Below, in pieces: positions 19,978 through 27,931 of a DNA stretch of 64,000 nt. The notes below the pieces were generated by a model. It was not told the origin of the DNA, searched no databases, and was given only the letters and a program-made list of their open reading frames with translations. The translations under genes and the position numbers were made by a program. The DNA is from Roseibium aggregatum IAM 12614 (GTDB lineage: Bacteria; Pseudomonadota; Alphaproteobacteria; Rhizobiales; Stappiaceae): assembly GCF_000168975.1 (NCBI RefSeq), contig NZ_AAUW01000016.1, positions 1 to 64,000 on the forward strand, given 5' to 3'. Position 1 is the first letter of the stretch. Each line of letters begins with the position of its first letter.

Positions 19978-20358
19978 TCACGCCGCATCCGACGCCTCGA
20001 ACACCTCCCGTGCCGCGTTGAGGCCGTTGATGGCTGCCGGCAGGCCGCCGTAGACGGCCATCTGCCAGATCGCCTCGATGATCTCGGTGCGACTGGCCCC
20101 GGCGGCAAGCGTGTGTTCGATGTTGATCTTCAGCTGCGGTGCCGTCTGGCCACCGAGCACGGTCAGGGCCGCGATGGTGCACAATTGGCGCGTTTTCAGG
20201 TCGAGGCCCTCACGGGCATAGTGCCGGCCATAGGCCCATTCGATCAGGCTTTCGGCAAAGCCAGGCAGAAGATCGTCATAGCGCTCGCTGAGGACGGCTT
20301 CGAGGTCGGGGTTAAGTTTCTGCGTCAGCGCGCGGCCGCGCTCCAGGGCGGTGCTCAT
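19978..20358 (-). CDS. Carboxymuconolactone decarboxylase family protein
   Basis: 126 aa. The core YDDLLPGFAESLIEWAYGRHYAREGLDLKTRQLCTIAALTVLGGQTAPQLKINIEHTLAAGASRTEIIEAIWQMAVYGGLPAAINGL is the classic CMD domain. The family includes gamma-carboxymuconolactone decarboxylase and AhpD-like hydroperoxidases. This copy lacks a CxxC, so a peroxidase role is less likely. Start ATG 20358 lies inside the 3' end of the merR gene (47-bp overlap), implying translational coupling and control by it. Confidence 0.9.
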   Translation of the reverse strand: MSTALERGRALTQKLNPDLEAVLSERYDDLLPGFAESLIEWAYGRHYAREGLDLKTRQLCTIAALTVLGGQTAPQLKINIEHTLAAGASRTEIIEAIWQMAVYGGLPAAINGLNAAREVFEASDAA

Positions 20359-20788
20359 GTTTCGGAGCTTCCTTGCTTGGCGGCGCGCCGTGTTCGGTCC
20401 GGGCGCAGCTTTCGAAGGCCGGATCAACGGTCTCACCCGCTTCCATCCTTCTGTAGCGATCAATCTTATCGTCCAGGACGTCCAGCATCTCGGTGAGCCG
20501 GGCAATATCGCCGGCAACCTTTCCCCTGTGCGCTTCCAGCAGCTTCCGGCGCTCCGTCAACGAAGCTTCGCCCTTTGTACGCAGGTCCGCATAACGCAGC
20601 CGGTCCTTGATGCCCATACCGGTCGATTTCAGCCGGTCCAGGAAGTCGATCCACCTGAGGATCGTTGCATCGTAGACCCGCCGCCCGCCACCGTCCCGCA
20701 AGGGACGCGGCAAAAGGCCGATCTTTTCGTAGTAGCGCAGGGTGTCGGTCGAAAGTCCCGATTTCTCGGCCAGGTCGCCAATCCGCAT
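20312..20788 (-). CDS. MerR-family transcriptional regulator
   Basis: 158 aa. The N-terminal winged helix (MRIGDLAEKSGLSTDTLRYYEKIGLLPRP and GRRVYD) is typical, followed by a dimerisation coiled coil (LLEAHRGKVAGDIARLTEMLDVLDDKIDRYRRMEAGE). One cysteine (ESCART) lies after the coil, so metal or thiol sensing of the multi-cysteine type is unlikely. It is closest to AdhR/NmlR-type regulators that respond to electrophiles. It is transcribed with the CMD gene, and its own operator lies just upstream. Confidence 0.9.
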   Translation of the reverse strand: MRIGDLAEKSGLSTDTLRYYEKIGLLPRPLRDGGGRRVYDATILRWIDFLDRLKSTGMGIKDRLRYADLRTKGEASLTERRKLLEAHRGKVAGDIARLTEMLDVLDDKIDRYRRMEAGETVDPAFESCARTEHGAPPSKEAPKHEHRPGARPRADAET

Positions 20789-20827
20789 GTCAGTCTCCGA
20801 ACGGAACGATTTCTCTCAGGTACCGGT

Positions 20828-20847
20828 TGGAGTGCACTCCAGGTCAA
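20828..20847 (-). promoter_or_regulatory. MerR-type operator-promoter
   Basis: On the minus strand, TTGACC (-35) is followed by the perfect 14-bp palindrome TGGAGTGCACTCCA (20828-20841), which lies in a 19-bp spacer before TACCTG. A palindrome within an over-long spacer is the hallmark of MerR control. It sits 40 bp before the merR start, so it predicts self-regulation. Confidence 0.7.
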
Positions 20848-21002
20848 GCGTCTTTTTCAACTAAATCAAATCTGGCGTCACGGAGCTGCATTGCTGACAG
20901 GGGCCAATCTTCTTCCGGTTCGGCCGTCTTCGAGGCATCCAGACCTGAAGACGGCAAGACCCCACCTCGCGACGTCGTGAACTTGGGGTGAGCGTCAATC
21001 AA

Positions 21003-21021
21003 TTGACTGATCGGTCAGTTG
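21003..21021 (+). promoter_or_regulatory. TetR operator, copy 1 (upstream of tetR)
   Basis: TTGACTGATCGGTCAGTTG is an imperfect palindrome 17 bp before the tetR start. It differs by one base from the site before the next gene. Autoregulation by the TetR-type protein is the simplest reading. Confidence 0.7.
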
Positions 21022-21037
21022 GAAATATCAATCCCGC

Positions 21038-21628
21038 ATGACCACGACACGCGACATTCTCATCGACACCGCCACCGAGCTCTTTCTGGGACGCAACTTC
21101 GGTGCCGTCGGCACCACGGAACTCTGCAAGAGCGCCGGGGTGAACAAGGGAACGTTGTACCACTACTTCCCTTCGAAGTCGGATCTTCTGGCTGCAGCGA
21201 TCGAGCGATATGCAACGTCTTTCGGACAAGCTTTCCGCGACATTGCCGACAGTGACGCAGCACCGGAAGAAAAGCTCCGCCAGCTCTTCGACGTTCCCGC
21301 CAGGGCAAACCGGGACTGGAAAACCCGGCACGGCTTTGCACAAGGATGCCTTGTCGGAAACATGAGCCTGGAACTCGGGGCCGTGGATATCCCTGTACGC
21401 GAGGCCATCAAACATGCACTGACGACGTGGAAAGCCCCGGTGCGCGATATCCTGCACCAGCTCATCGAGACCGGTTCACTCGCCAGGATCGATTGCGACA
21501 AGGGAGCGGATGTCGTCATCGGCCTCATTCAGGGTGGGCTTCTGCTGGCCAAGGCGCAGAACGACCCATCGCACATCACCCTTCTTGCCCCCGGCGCCCT
21601 CGCCCATCTGAACAGCCTTAAACCCTAA
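21038..21628 (+). CDS. TetR/AcrR-family repressor
   Basis: 196 aa. The DNA-binding domain reads TRDILIDTATELFLGRNFGAVGTTELCKSAGVNKGTLYHYFPSKSDLLAAAIERYA, a complete TetR_N helix-turn-helix. The ligand domain has the GCLVGNMSLELG motif seen in the TetR_C subgroup related to AcuR, NemR and similar electrophile sensors. Cysteines C105-type (GFAQGCLVG) may sense reactive compounds. Matching operators precede this gene and the AhpD-like gene, so it likely represses itself and the two genes downstream. Confidence 0.9.
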   Translation: MTTTRDILIDTATELFLGRNFGAVGTTELCKSAGVNKGTLYHYFPSKSDLLAAAIERYATSFGQAFRDIADSDAAPEEKLRQLFDVPARANRDWKTRHGFAQGCLVGNMSLELGAVDIPVREAIKHALTTWKAPVRDILHQLIETGSLARIDCDKGADVVIGLIQGGLLLAKAQNDPSHITLLAPGALAHLNSLKP

Positions 21629-21679
21629 CCGCCGCCAATTGCGGCAAACACCGGACGTCCGAGCACGTTTAAACATCGT

Positions 21680-21698
21680 TTGACTGGTCGGTCAGTTG
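21680..21698 (+). promoter_or_regulatory. TetR operator, copy 2 (upstream of ahpD-like gene)
   Basis: TTGACTGGTCGGTCAGTTG, 18 of 19 bases identical to the first site, lies 22 bp before the ATG of the AhpD-like gene. Two sites in 700 bp with the same sequence strongly suggest one regulator. Confidence 0.72.
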
Positions 21699-21719
21699 AC
21701 ACACGAAAGGAAACGACAA

Positions 21720-22280
21720 ATGCCAAACATGCTTCAAATCGAACCCAGCCAGGCAACAGGAGCCACAAAGGAGGCGTTTGATGAGGCCAAGCGGCAATTC
21801 GGCGGCGTCATCAATCTCTTCAAGGTCACGGGCAATGCCCCCAATGTGCTGAAGGGCTTCCTTGCGCTCAATGCCGGCGTCAACGACGGCATAGAACTGA
21901 CGGGCAAGGAGATCGAACAGGTAGCCATGCTCGTTTCCGCACTCAATCGCTGCGATTATTGTGTCAACGTTCACATGAAAGTGGGCCAGATGCACGGCGG
22001 TAGCGAAACCGAGATGCTGGCCGCAATGGAAGGCCGCGCGGAGGATGCGCGGACGCAGGCCCTGCTCGACTACGCAAATGAAGTCGTCCGCAACCGCGGT
22101 CAGGTGACCGCCCCGACGCTTCATGCTGTCCGGCAGGCCGGTTTTTCCGACAAGGCCCTTCTTGAAACCATCGGGATCATCGGGATCTACACCCTGATCC
22201 AGTATGTGCGGCACGTGGCGGACCCGGAGCATGATTTCCCGCAGGTTACCCAATACGACGCACAGCAGATGGGCGCCTGA
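21720..22280 (+). CDS. AhpD/CMD-family alkylhydroperoxidase-like protein
   Basis: 186 aa. The domain has the AhpD active-site motif CDYCVNVHMKVG (CxxC with following histidine) and an upstream acidic helix GIELTGKEIEQVAMLVSALNRCDYC. It belongs to the peroxidase-type CMD branch that reduces hydroperoxides with thiol donors. ATG 21720 is chosen because AAAGGA precedes it; the frame extends back only to a TTG. It lies behind a TetR operator and 98 bp before the SRPBCC-DehI gene. Confidence 0.9.
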   Translation: MPNMLQIEPSQATGATKEAFDEAKRQFGGVINLFKVTGNAPNVLKGFLALNAGVNDGIELTGKEIEQVAMLVSALNRCDYCVNVHMKVGQMHGGSETEMLAAMEGRAEDARTQALLDYANEVVRNRGQVTAPTLHAVRQAGFSDKALLETIGIIGIYTLIQYVRHVADPEHDFPQVTQYDAQQMGA

Positions 22281-22286
22281 ACAAAC

Positions 22287-22322
22287 GGCCCGGTCGCGTC
22301 AGCCCGATGACGCGAACGGGCC
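22287..22322 (+). other. Strong intergenic hairpin between CMD and DehI genes
   Basis: A 15-bp stem with one mismatch (22287-22301 with 22308-22322) and a 6-base loop stands just after the CMD stop. There is no T run, so it could set the relative mRNA levels of the two genes rather than end transcription. Confidence 0.5.
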
Positions 22323-22378
22323 CCGCGATTGAACAGCCGCCACTTCACGATTGCCTAAACTTGAACGGGAGGAAGACG

Positions 22379-23686
22379 ATGATCGACGTTCACCGAAAAA
22401 AAGCTCTGCCGGTCCATCCGGACCTGGTGAGACAGCTTGCAGGTGGTTTTGACCGGATCGGTGCATGGCATCCGTCCGTTGCGGACTGCAAGACGAGCGA
22501 AGCACCTTCCGGAACGGTGCGCCACCTGACGTTGCCGGACGGCGCGATACTCCAGGAAGCTCGGACCGACGACGGAACGGTTCCCGGAACCTACAGCTAC
22601 CGCATACTCTCTGGCCCCCTTCCCGTGCGTGACTACACTTCGACTTTCCGGATCCTTGCGACCGGCAACGGCTGCAAAGTGGAATGGTCGGGAAGGTTCG
22701 ATGCTGAAGGCGCTTCAGAAGAAGAGGCACGTTCCGTGGTTGCCGGCATTTATGAAACGGGGCTTCAGGCACTGGCGGTGATGGTTGCCGAACAGGCTAG
22801 CAAGACCCTGCCACGCCGCAAGCCCTCTCCCTTGCCACAGGTGACCACGGTTCCGGAGATCCGTGCCAACGAAGCGCTGCGCGCTGTCTACGAAGACACC
22901 AAGGCCGTGCTGCAAGTGCCATGGATGGGCGTGGTGACGATGGCCTTTGCACAATATCCGAACTTCTACGCCGCCTTGTGGGGTGGACTGCGAGACCTTG
23001 CCGGAAGCAGGGAATTCGTTGCAGCCTGCGCGGAGCTGAGATCATGTGCAGAGCAGGAAGTTGCCGCCTTTTCGGTTCCGGAAATTACAAGGGATTTGCG
23101 CAAACGCGGGTATGCGGATCAGGAACTCGAGCGGATAAGAGACGAGATCGAGGTCTTCTCCCACGGCAACATGCCCTATCTCCTGATCGCGACAGCTGCC
23201 CGGCTTCTGATCGAGAACCATGACCTTCGCGAAAGCAGCACTATTTCACCCTACGACAGCGAACACGGGCCGCGGCGACTGGGGGCACCGGTGCTCATGG
23301 AAATGCACCACGTCGACAGCCAGACGCGAGATGTCTACGACGACATCATGCGCACGCTCGGCCTGCCGTTCGTGAACACCGACTATCGTGCCCTTGCCCG
23401 CTGGCCGAGCTACTTTCGCCTCGCGTGGAATGCACTGCGTCCTCAGATCGAAACCACCGACTATGACAAGGCCTGCGAACGCGTTCACGACTGCGCGGTC
23501 AACCTTGCCCGGACACTGCCCAACCCTGGCGGATTGACACCGGAAATCCTGCAAGCGGCGATTGCCCGGGACACCAACGCGCAGCCGGTCGGCGATGTGG
23601 TGCGGCTGTTTCAATGGTTGCTGCCGGGCCTGATCGTCAACGTCGAGGCCTTTCGCCAACAATTGATTTCGGAAAAGTCCAATTGA
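22379..23686 (+). CDS. SRPBCC (polyketide cyclase-like) - DehI haloacid dehalogenase-like fusion
   Basis: 435 aa with two parts. Residues about 1-145 form an SRPBCC/START-like ligand pocket (LAGGFDRIGAWHPSVADCK, RHLTLPDGAILQEA, YSYRILSGPLPVRDYTSTFRI, CKVEWSGRFDAEG). Residues about 155-430 resemble DehI 2-haloacid dehalogenase and its duplicated helical fold (VPEIRANEALRAVYEDTKAVLQVPWMGVVTMAFAQYPNFYAALWGGLRDL, then ANGYE-type MHHVDSQTRDVYDDIMRTLGLPFVNTDYRALARWPSYFRLAW). GGGAGGAAG precedes ATG 22379. Dehalogenation is known for DehI only; the activity of this fusion is unproven, and similar proteins are often called DUF proteins. Confidence 0.75.
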   Translation: MIDVHRKKALPVHPDLVRQLAGGFDRIGAWHPSVADCKTSEAPSGTVRHLTLPDGAILQEARTDDGTVPGTYSYRILSGPLPVRDYTSTFRILATGNGCKVEWSGRFDAEGASEEEARSVVAGIYETGLQALAVMVAEQASKTLPRRKPSPLPQVTTVPEIRANEALRAVYEDTKAVLQVPWMGVVTMAFAQYPNFYAALWGGLRDLAGSREFVAACAELRSCAEQEVAAFSVPEITRDLRKRGYADQELERIRDEIEVFSHGNMPYLLIATAARLLIENHDLRESSTISPYDSEHGPRRLGAPVLMEMHHVDSQTRDVYDDIMRTLGLPFVNTDYRALARWPSYFRLAWNALRPQIETTDYDKACERVHDCAVNLARTLPNPGGLTPEILQAAIARDTNAQPVGDVVRLFQWLLPGLIVNVEAFRQQLISEKSN

Positions 23687-23689
23687 AAA

Positions 23690-23720
23690 AAAGCGGCCGG
23701 CGGGACTTGCCCGGCCGGCC
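23690..23720 (-). terminator. Terminator of the solute-binding protein gene
   Basis: GGCCGG-CGGG pairs with CCCGGCCGGCC (one bulge, 5-base loop), and the minus strand continues with GCTTTTTTT. It also lies just after the stop of the convergent DehI-fusion gene. Confidence 0.7.
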
Positions 23721-23818
23721 GTTGGAAAGGCCCCAAACAGGAGCGCTTTGAAGGTCGATCCGGCGAGGCGGTTTCCACCGCCTTCGCCTTAACGGCTGCA
23801 GGTGCCGTCTTGGTTCTG

Positions 23819-25393
23819 TTAAGCGAACCACCAGCGTTCGACGGCGCGGAAACCGTCCAGAGTCCAGTTGGCGGCAACCTTTTCCGGATGCTGGACCTTT
23901 TCGTTGTGCGCCATGACATAGCTGGCGAACATCGGAATAATCACACCACCGTCGGTGCGCACCAGGTTCTGCATTTCGCGGTACATATCGGCTCGCTTGG
24001 TTTCATCAAGCTCGGAACGGGCCGTCTTCAGCAGCTGATTGAAGCGCTCGTTCTCCCAGTAGGTATCGTTCCAGGGAGCACCGGACGCATAGGCCACGGA
24101 GAACATCCAGTCTTCCGTCGGACGTCCGCCCCAGTAGACCGCGCAGAACGGCTTTTTCATCCAGACATCCGACCAGTAACCGTCATTCGGCTCGCGCACC
24201 GGCTTGATGTTGATGCCAGCCTTCTTCGCGCTGTTTGAATAAAGCACGGCCGCATCGACGGCACCACCGAAGGCCGCATCAGCCGCTGAAAGGCTGACGT
24301 CAAGGGAATCGAGACCGGCCTGCTTCAGGTAGTATTTCGACTTGTCGGGATCGTAGGTGGTCTGTTCCAGGTCGTCCGCGAAGAAGCGGTTGGACGGGCT
24401 GATCGGATGATCGTTCCCAACAGCCCCGTAGCCGAACAGGATCTTGTCGACCAGTTCCTGGCGATCGACAGCATATTTCAGCGCCATACGTACATTGTTG
24501 TCGCTAAAGGGCGCCGTGCGCGTGTCCATCGCAAACGTGTAGTGCTGCGTGCCCGTGGTCGACAGGATCGTGACGTTCGGCGACCGTTTGAACAGACCGA
24601 CGGTCTTCAGGTCCACCTGATCGATGACATCGACATTGCCGGTCAGGAGTGCTGACTGACGCGCTGCCGGGTCAACGATGGTCAGCAGCTTGACATCGTC
24701 GAAATGCGCCCGGTCAGTCTTCCAGTAGTTCTCGTTCCTGGTCAGTTCGGCAATGACACCCGGCTGGTAGTTGGTCACCTTGTAGGGACCGCAACCGTCG
24801 CTGCTGGTCGGATCGATCTTGCCGTCGGAGGATTTCATGATCGGCAAGTGATAGTCGCTGACCACGAACGGGAAGTCGGCATTGCCCGCTTCCAGCGTGA
24901 ACACGACACTGTCGCCGTCGACGCTGATGTCCTTGATCGGATCGACGAAAGGCTTCGCCGCCGAGGTGCTGTTTTCGCCGCGGTGATAGTTGACCGAGGC
25001 CACCACGTCTTCCGGCTTGACCGTGCCGCCGCTGTGATACTCGACACCCTGGCGGATCTTGAAGGTCCAGATCGTGGCATCGGGAGACGCTTCCCAGCTT
25101 TCCGCCACTTCGCCCACCAGGGTACCGTCCGCGGTGATCTCGATGAGGTACCCGTGACGGGACGTGGCGAACACCTGCACGAAGACATTGTCCCAGGTGC
25201 CCGGATCGTAGTTTTCACTGGTGTTGCCGGCGGCGATGCCGACCCTGAACGTGCCGCCCTTCTTGGGCTGCGCGGCCGCTGGGCCGACTCCGAACTGGCC
25301 TGCGAACGCCGTTGCGCCGATGGCTGCCGTTCCCATCAGAACGCCGCGCCGGGAGACCCCCGATTGTAAGAGTGGCTGGTTTAGAGTCTTCAT
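23819..25393 (-). CDS. Peptide/opine-type ABC transporter substrate-binding protein
   Basis: 524 aa, exported by Tat (SRRGVLMGTAAIGATAFAG). The body is a family 5 solute-binding protein: GGTFRVGIAAG, NVFVQVFATSRHGYLIEI, EVAESWEASPDATIWTFKIRQGVEYHSGGTVKPEDVVASVNY, then GCGPYKVTNYQPG. It binds a periplasmic ligand for import, but no permease or ATPase gene is adjacent, so the transporter must lie elsewhere. It is divergent from choline-sulfatase with a shared palindrome, so its ligand may be choline-related (inference). ATG 25393 has AAGGGAC upstream. Confidence 0.88.
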   Translation of the reverse strand: MKTLNQPLLQSGVSRRGVLMGTAAIGATAFAGQFGVGPAAAQPKKGGTFRVGIAAGNTSENYDPGTWDNVFVQVFATSRHGYLIEITADGTLVGEVAESWEASPDATIWTFKIRQGVEYHSGGTVKPEDVVASVNYHRGENSTSAAKPFVDPIKDISVDGDSVVFTLEAGNADFPFVVSDYHLPIMKSSDGKIDPTSSDGCGPYKVTNYQPGVIAELTRNENYWKTDRAHFDDVKLLTIVDPAARQSALLTGNVDVIDQVDLKTVGLFKRSPNVTILSTTGTQHYTFAMDTRTAPFSDNNVRMALKYAVDRQELVDKILFGYGAVGNDHPISPSNRFFADDLEQTTYDPDKSKYYLKQAGLDSLDVSLSAADAAFGGAVDAAVLYSNSAKKAGINIKPVREPNDGYWSDVWMKKPFCAVYWGGRPTEDWMFSVAYASGAPWNDTYWENERFNQLLKTARSELDETKRADMYREMQNLVRTDGGVIIPMFASYVMAHNEKVQHPEKVAANWTLDGFRAVERWWFA

Positions 25394-25518
25394 ATACCTG
25401 TCCCTTCTTTCTTGAGGCCAATCTGGCCCGGCTGAGCGGCATAACCTGCACACATAGGTAAAATGTGCAAGTTACGTCGCTTTAACGACATCTTGGGCTG
25501 GTGAAAGAGGATAATGAA

Positions 25519-25540
25519 TTTGATTGATTGCTCAATCAAA
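25519..25540. promoter_or_regulatory. BetI-like operator between sulfatase and binding-protein genes
   Basis: A perfect palindrome of 9-bp arms around a 4-base centre: TTTGATTGA, TTGC, TCAATCAAA. BetI, the choline-responsive TetR repressor, binds sites of the form TTGATTGA-N4-TCAATCAA. It is centred about 137 bp from the binding-protein start and about 62 bp from the sulfatase start, so it could control both. The betI gene itself is not in the window. Confidence 0.6.
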
Positions 25541-25590
25541 AAAACGATAGGAATTTGGCAACCCGTCCTGCATTCCGTTGGAGAAGCTCT

Positions 25591-27108
25591 ATGACCAAGC
25601 GCAAGAACATCCTGATTTTGATGGTCGACCAATTGAACGGAACGCTTTTTCCGGACGGACCGGCGGAATTTCTACATACACCCAATCTCAAACAACTGGC
25701 GGAACGGTCGGTCAGATTCGAGAATGCCTACACCGCCTCCCCGCTTTGTGCTCCGGGGCGGGCGAGCTTCATGTCGGGCCAGTTGCCGCGCCGCACAGGC
25801 GTTTACGACAATGCGGCGGAATTTGCCTCCGACATTCCGACCTATGCCCACCACCTGCGCCGCGCCGGATACACCACCTGCCTGTCGGGCAAGATGCATT
25901 TCGTCGGTCCGGACCAGATGCACGGCTTCGAGGAACGCCTGACCACCGACATCTACCCGGCCGACTTCGGCTGGACGCCGGACTACCGCAAGCCGGGCGA
26001 ACGCATCGACTGGTGGTACCACAACATGGGCTCGGTGACGGGCGCAGGCGTTGCCGAGATTTCCAACCAGATGGAATATGACGACGACGTCGCCTTCCAG
26101 GCCGTGCGCAAGATCCACGATTACGGCCGCGGCAAATATGACCGCCCCTTCTGCCTGACGGTCAGCTTCACCCATCCGCATGATCCCTATGTCGCCCGCC
26201 AGAAATACTGGGACCTTTACGAAGATTGCGAGCAGCTGTTGCCGCAGGTTCCGGCGATGGACTATGACGATCACGACCCGCACGCGAAGCGCATCTTCGA
26301 CGCCAACGACTGGCGCAATTTCAACATTACCGAAGAAGACATCCGCCGCTCCCGCCGGGCCTATTTTGCCAACATCACCTATCTGGACGACAAGATCGGC
26401 GAGATCCTGCATGCGCTCGACGCGATGGACCTGACCGAAGACACGACCATCCTGTTCGTCTCCGACCACGGCGACATGCTGGGCGAGCGCGGCCTGTGGT
26501 TCAAGATGAACTTCTTCGAAGGCTCCGCCCGCGTACCGCTGATGGTTGCCGATGCCGATCTCGCTCCGAAGCACATTTCAGACCCGGTCAGCACGCTCGA
26601 CGTTCTGCCGACCGTCTGCGATCTCGCCGGCATCGACATGAGCGAGATCATGCCCTGGACCGACGGCACCAGCCTCGCGCCTCTGGCGAAAGGCGAGCCC
26701 CGCAGCGCACCGGTGCTGATGGAATACGCCGCCGAAGCCTCCTACGCACCGCTGGTCGGCATCCGCGAAGGCGACTGGAAATACATCCACTGCGAACTCG
26801 ACCCGCCGCTGCTCTTCAACGTGACGGACGACCCGCACGAACTGACCAACCTCGCCGCCGACCCGGCCCATGCCGCAACCGCTGTACGTTTCGCCGAAAT
26901 CGCCGGAAAACAATGGGACATGGCCGCCTTCGACGCCGAGGTCCGCCAGTCCCAGGCCCGCCGCTGGATCGTCTACGAAGCCCTGCGCAACGGAGCCTAT
27001 TTCCCCTGGGACTACCAACCCCTGCAAAAAGCCTCCGAACGTTACATGCGCAACCACATGGACCTGAACGTGGTGGAAGAGAGCCAGAGGTATCCGAGGG
27101 GAGAGTGA
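25591..27108 (+). CDS. betC: Choline-sulfatase
   Basis: 505 aa arylsulfatase-family enzyme that splits choline-O-sulfate to choline and sulfate, feeding glycine betaine synthesis. The formylglycine cysteine is C53 in the motif SPLCAPGRASFMSG, with metal-binding residues in LILMVDQLNGT at the start and VSDHGDMLGERGLWFKMNFFEGSARVP in the middle. The C-terminal choline-sulfatase segment (ASYAPLVGIREGDWKYIHCELDPPLLFNVTDDPHELTNLA) is present, so BetC is preferred over a general sulfatase. GGAGAAG precedes ATG 25591. It stands alone rather than in betICBA order. Confidence 0.85.
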   Translation: MTKRKNILILMVDQLNGTLFPDGPAEFLHTPNLKQLAERSVRFENAYTASPLCAPGRASFMSGQLPRRTGVYDNAAEFASDIPTYAHHLRRAGYTTCLSGKMHFVGPDQMHGFEERLTTDIYPADFGWTPDYRKPGERIDWWYHNMGSVTGAGVAEISNQMEYDDDVAFQAVRKIHDYGRGKYDRPFCLTVSFTHPHDPYVARQKYWDLYEDCEQLLPQVPAMDYDDHDPHAKRIFDANDWRNFNITEEDIRRSRRAYFANITYLDDKIGEILHALDAMDLTEDTTILFVSDHGDMLGERGLWFKMNFFEGSARVPLMVADADLAPKHISDPVSTLDVLPTVCDLAGIDMSEIMPWTDGTSLAPLAKGEPRSAPVLMEYAAEASYAPLVGIREGDWKYIHCELDPPLLFNVTDDPHELTNLAADPAHAATAVRFAEIAGKQWDMAAFDAEVRQSQARRWIVYEALRNGAYFPWDYQPLQKASERYMRNHMDLNVVEESQRYPRGE

Positions 27109-27165
27109 GAGACGCAACGCACCAGCACCTGTCTTCAAACCCCAGAACTCACCACTCTCTCTTTG

Positions 27166-27378
27166 TCATCGCCGCGCAGGCGGGGATCCAGGACCCCTCT
27201 GACCTCGCGAATGTCCACTTACCGGCTCCACAGAATACTGGATCCCGGTCTTGGCTTCGCCAAACCGGGATGACAACGCGGAGCGAGGCAACCACGCTTG
27301 CCTCCAAGCCCCTTGGCCCACCACACCCTCCTTGTCATCCCCGCGCAGGCGGGGATCCAGTACGCCTCTGACCTCCCG
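27166..27378. repeat. Cluster of GTCATCCCCGCG palindromic repeats
   Basis: Two near-identical units start at 27166 and 27332 (GTCATCNCCGCGCAGGCGGGGATCCAG, each about 45 bp with its CTCTGACCTC tail), and an inverted arm (CTGGATCCCGG...ACCGGGATGAC, about 27238-27274) lies between them. The same arms occur at 19.8 kb and 32.9 kb. Likely mobile or recombinogenic intergenic elements without coding capacity. Confidence 0.7.
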
Positions 27379-27538
27379 ATTTCCCAGATCCCTTCCCCAT
27401 GGAAACCCCGATCCCGATCCTAGCCCCGCTGCAGCAGGGCCACACCGCGCGAGAAACCAGTTCACACAGAACTTCCCGGTCGACACACGGCGACGGGTAA
27501 TGGAAGCTGCGGAGGATCGATTGCCTACGGAGGTCCCG

Positions 27539-27907
27539 ATGCGATTGCCGATGTCCCTTGCCGCGCTCTTCTTCCTGCTCGTCGCCCTTCCCGCCGGTGC
27601 CCAGACCTACAACGTCGAGGCCGGGCCGATCTGGAACAATGGCGATGCGCAGGCGAAATGCCCGCGGGTTTGCGGTGGGCTGGGTACGCGCTGGAACGGG
27701 CAGTGGCATACGACGGTTCAAGGACAGATGTCGGTCTGCTCCTGCGAGAAGGCGAGCCCCGGGCGGGACATCGACGCCGGCCCCATCTGGAACAACGCCG
27801 ATGCGCAAGGCAAATGCCCCGGCATCTGCTTCGGCAACGGCCTCAGCTGGAGCGGCCAGTGGCGCACCACTGTGCAGGGCCGCATGTCCGTGTGTGAGTG
27901 TCGCTAG
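27539..27907 (+). CDS. Secreted MVL-type mannan-binding lectin with two repeats
   Basis: 122 aa. A signal peptide (RLPMSLAALFFLLVALPAGAQ) is followed by two tandem repeats of about 45 residues, each starting AGPIWNN and ending TVQG-MSVC. This is the pattern of the Microcystis viridis lectin fold (AGPLWSN...GQWTTVVE.AMSV), which binds high-mannose glycans. Unlike MVL, each repeat has cysteines (CPRVCGG, CSCE; CPGICFG, CECR), which would suit an oxidising periplasm or outside. GGAGG stands 6 bases before ATG 27539. Ligand is inferred from the family. Confidence 0.8.
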   Translation: MRLPMSLAALFFLLVALPAGAQTYNVEAGPIWNNGDAQAKCPRVCGGLGTRWNGQWHTTVQGQMSVCSCEKASPGRDIDAGPIWNNADAQGKCPGICFGNGLSWSGQWRTTVQGRMSVCECR

Positions 27908-27931
27908 TCGACACGTGACCCTGACCGGAGA

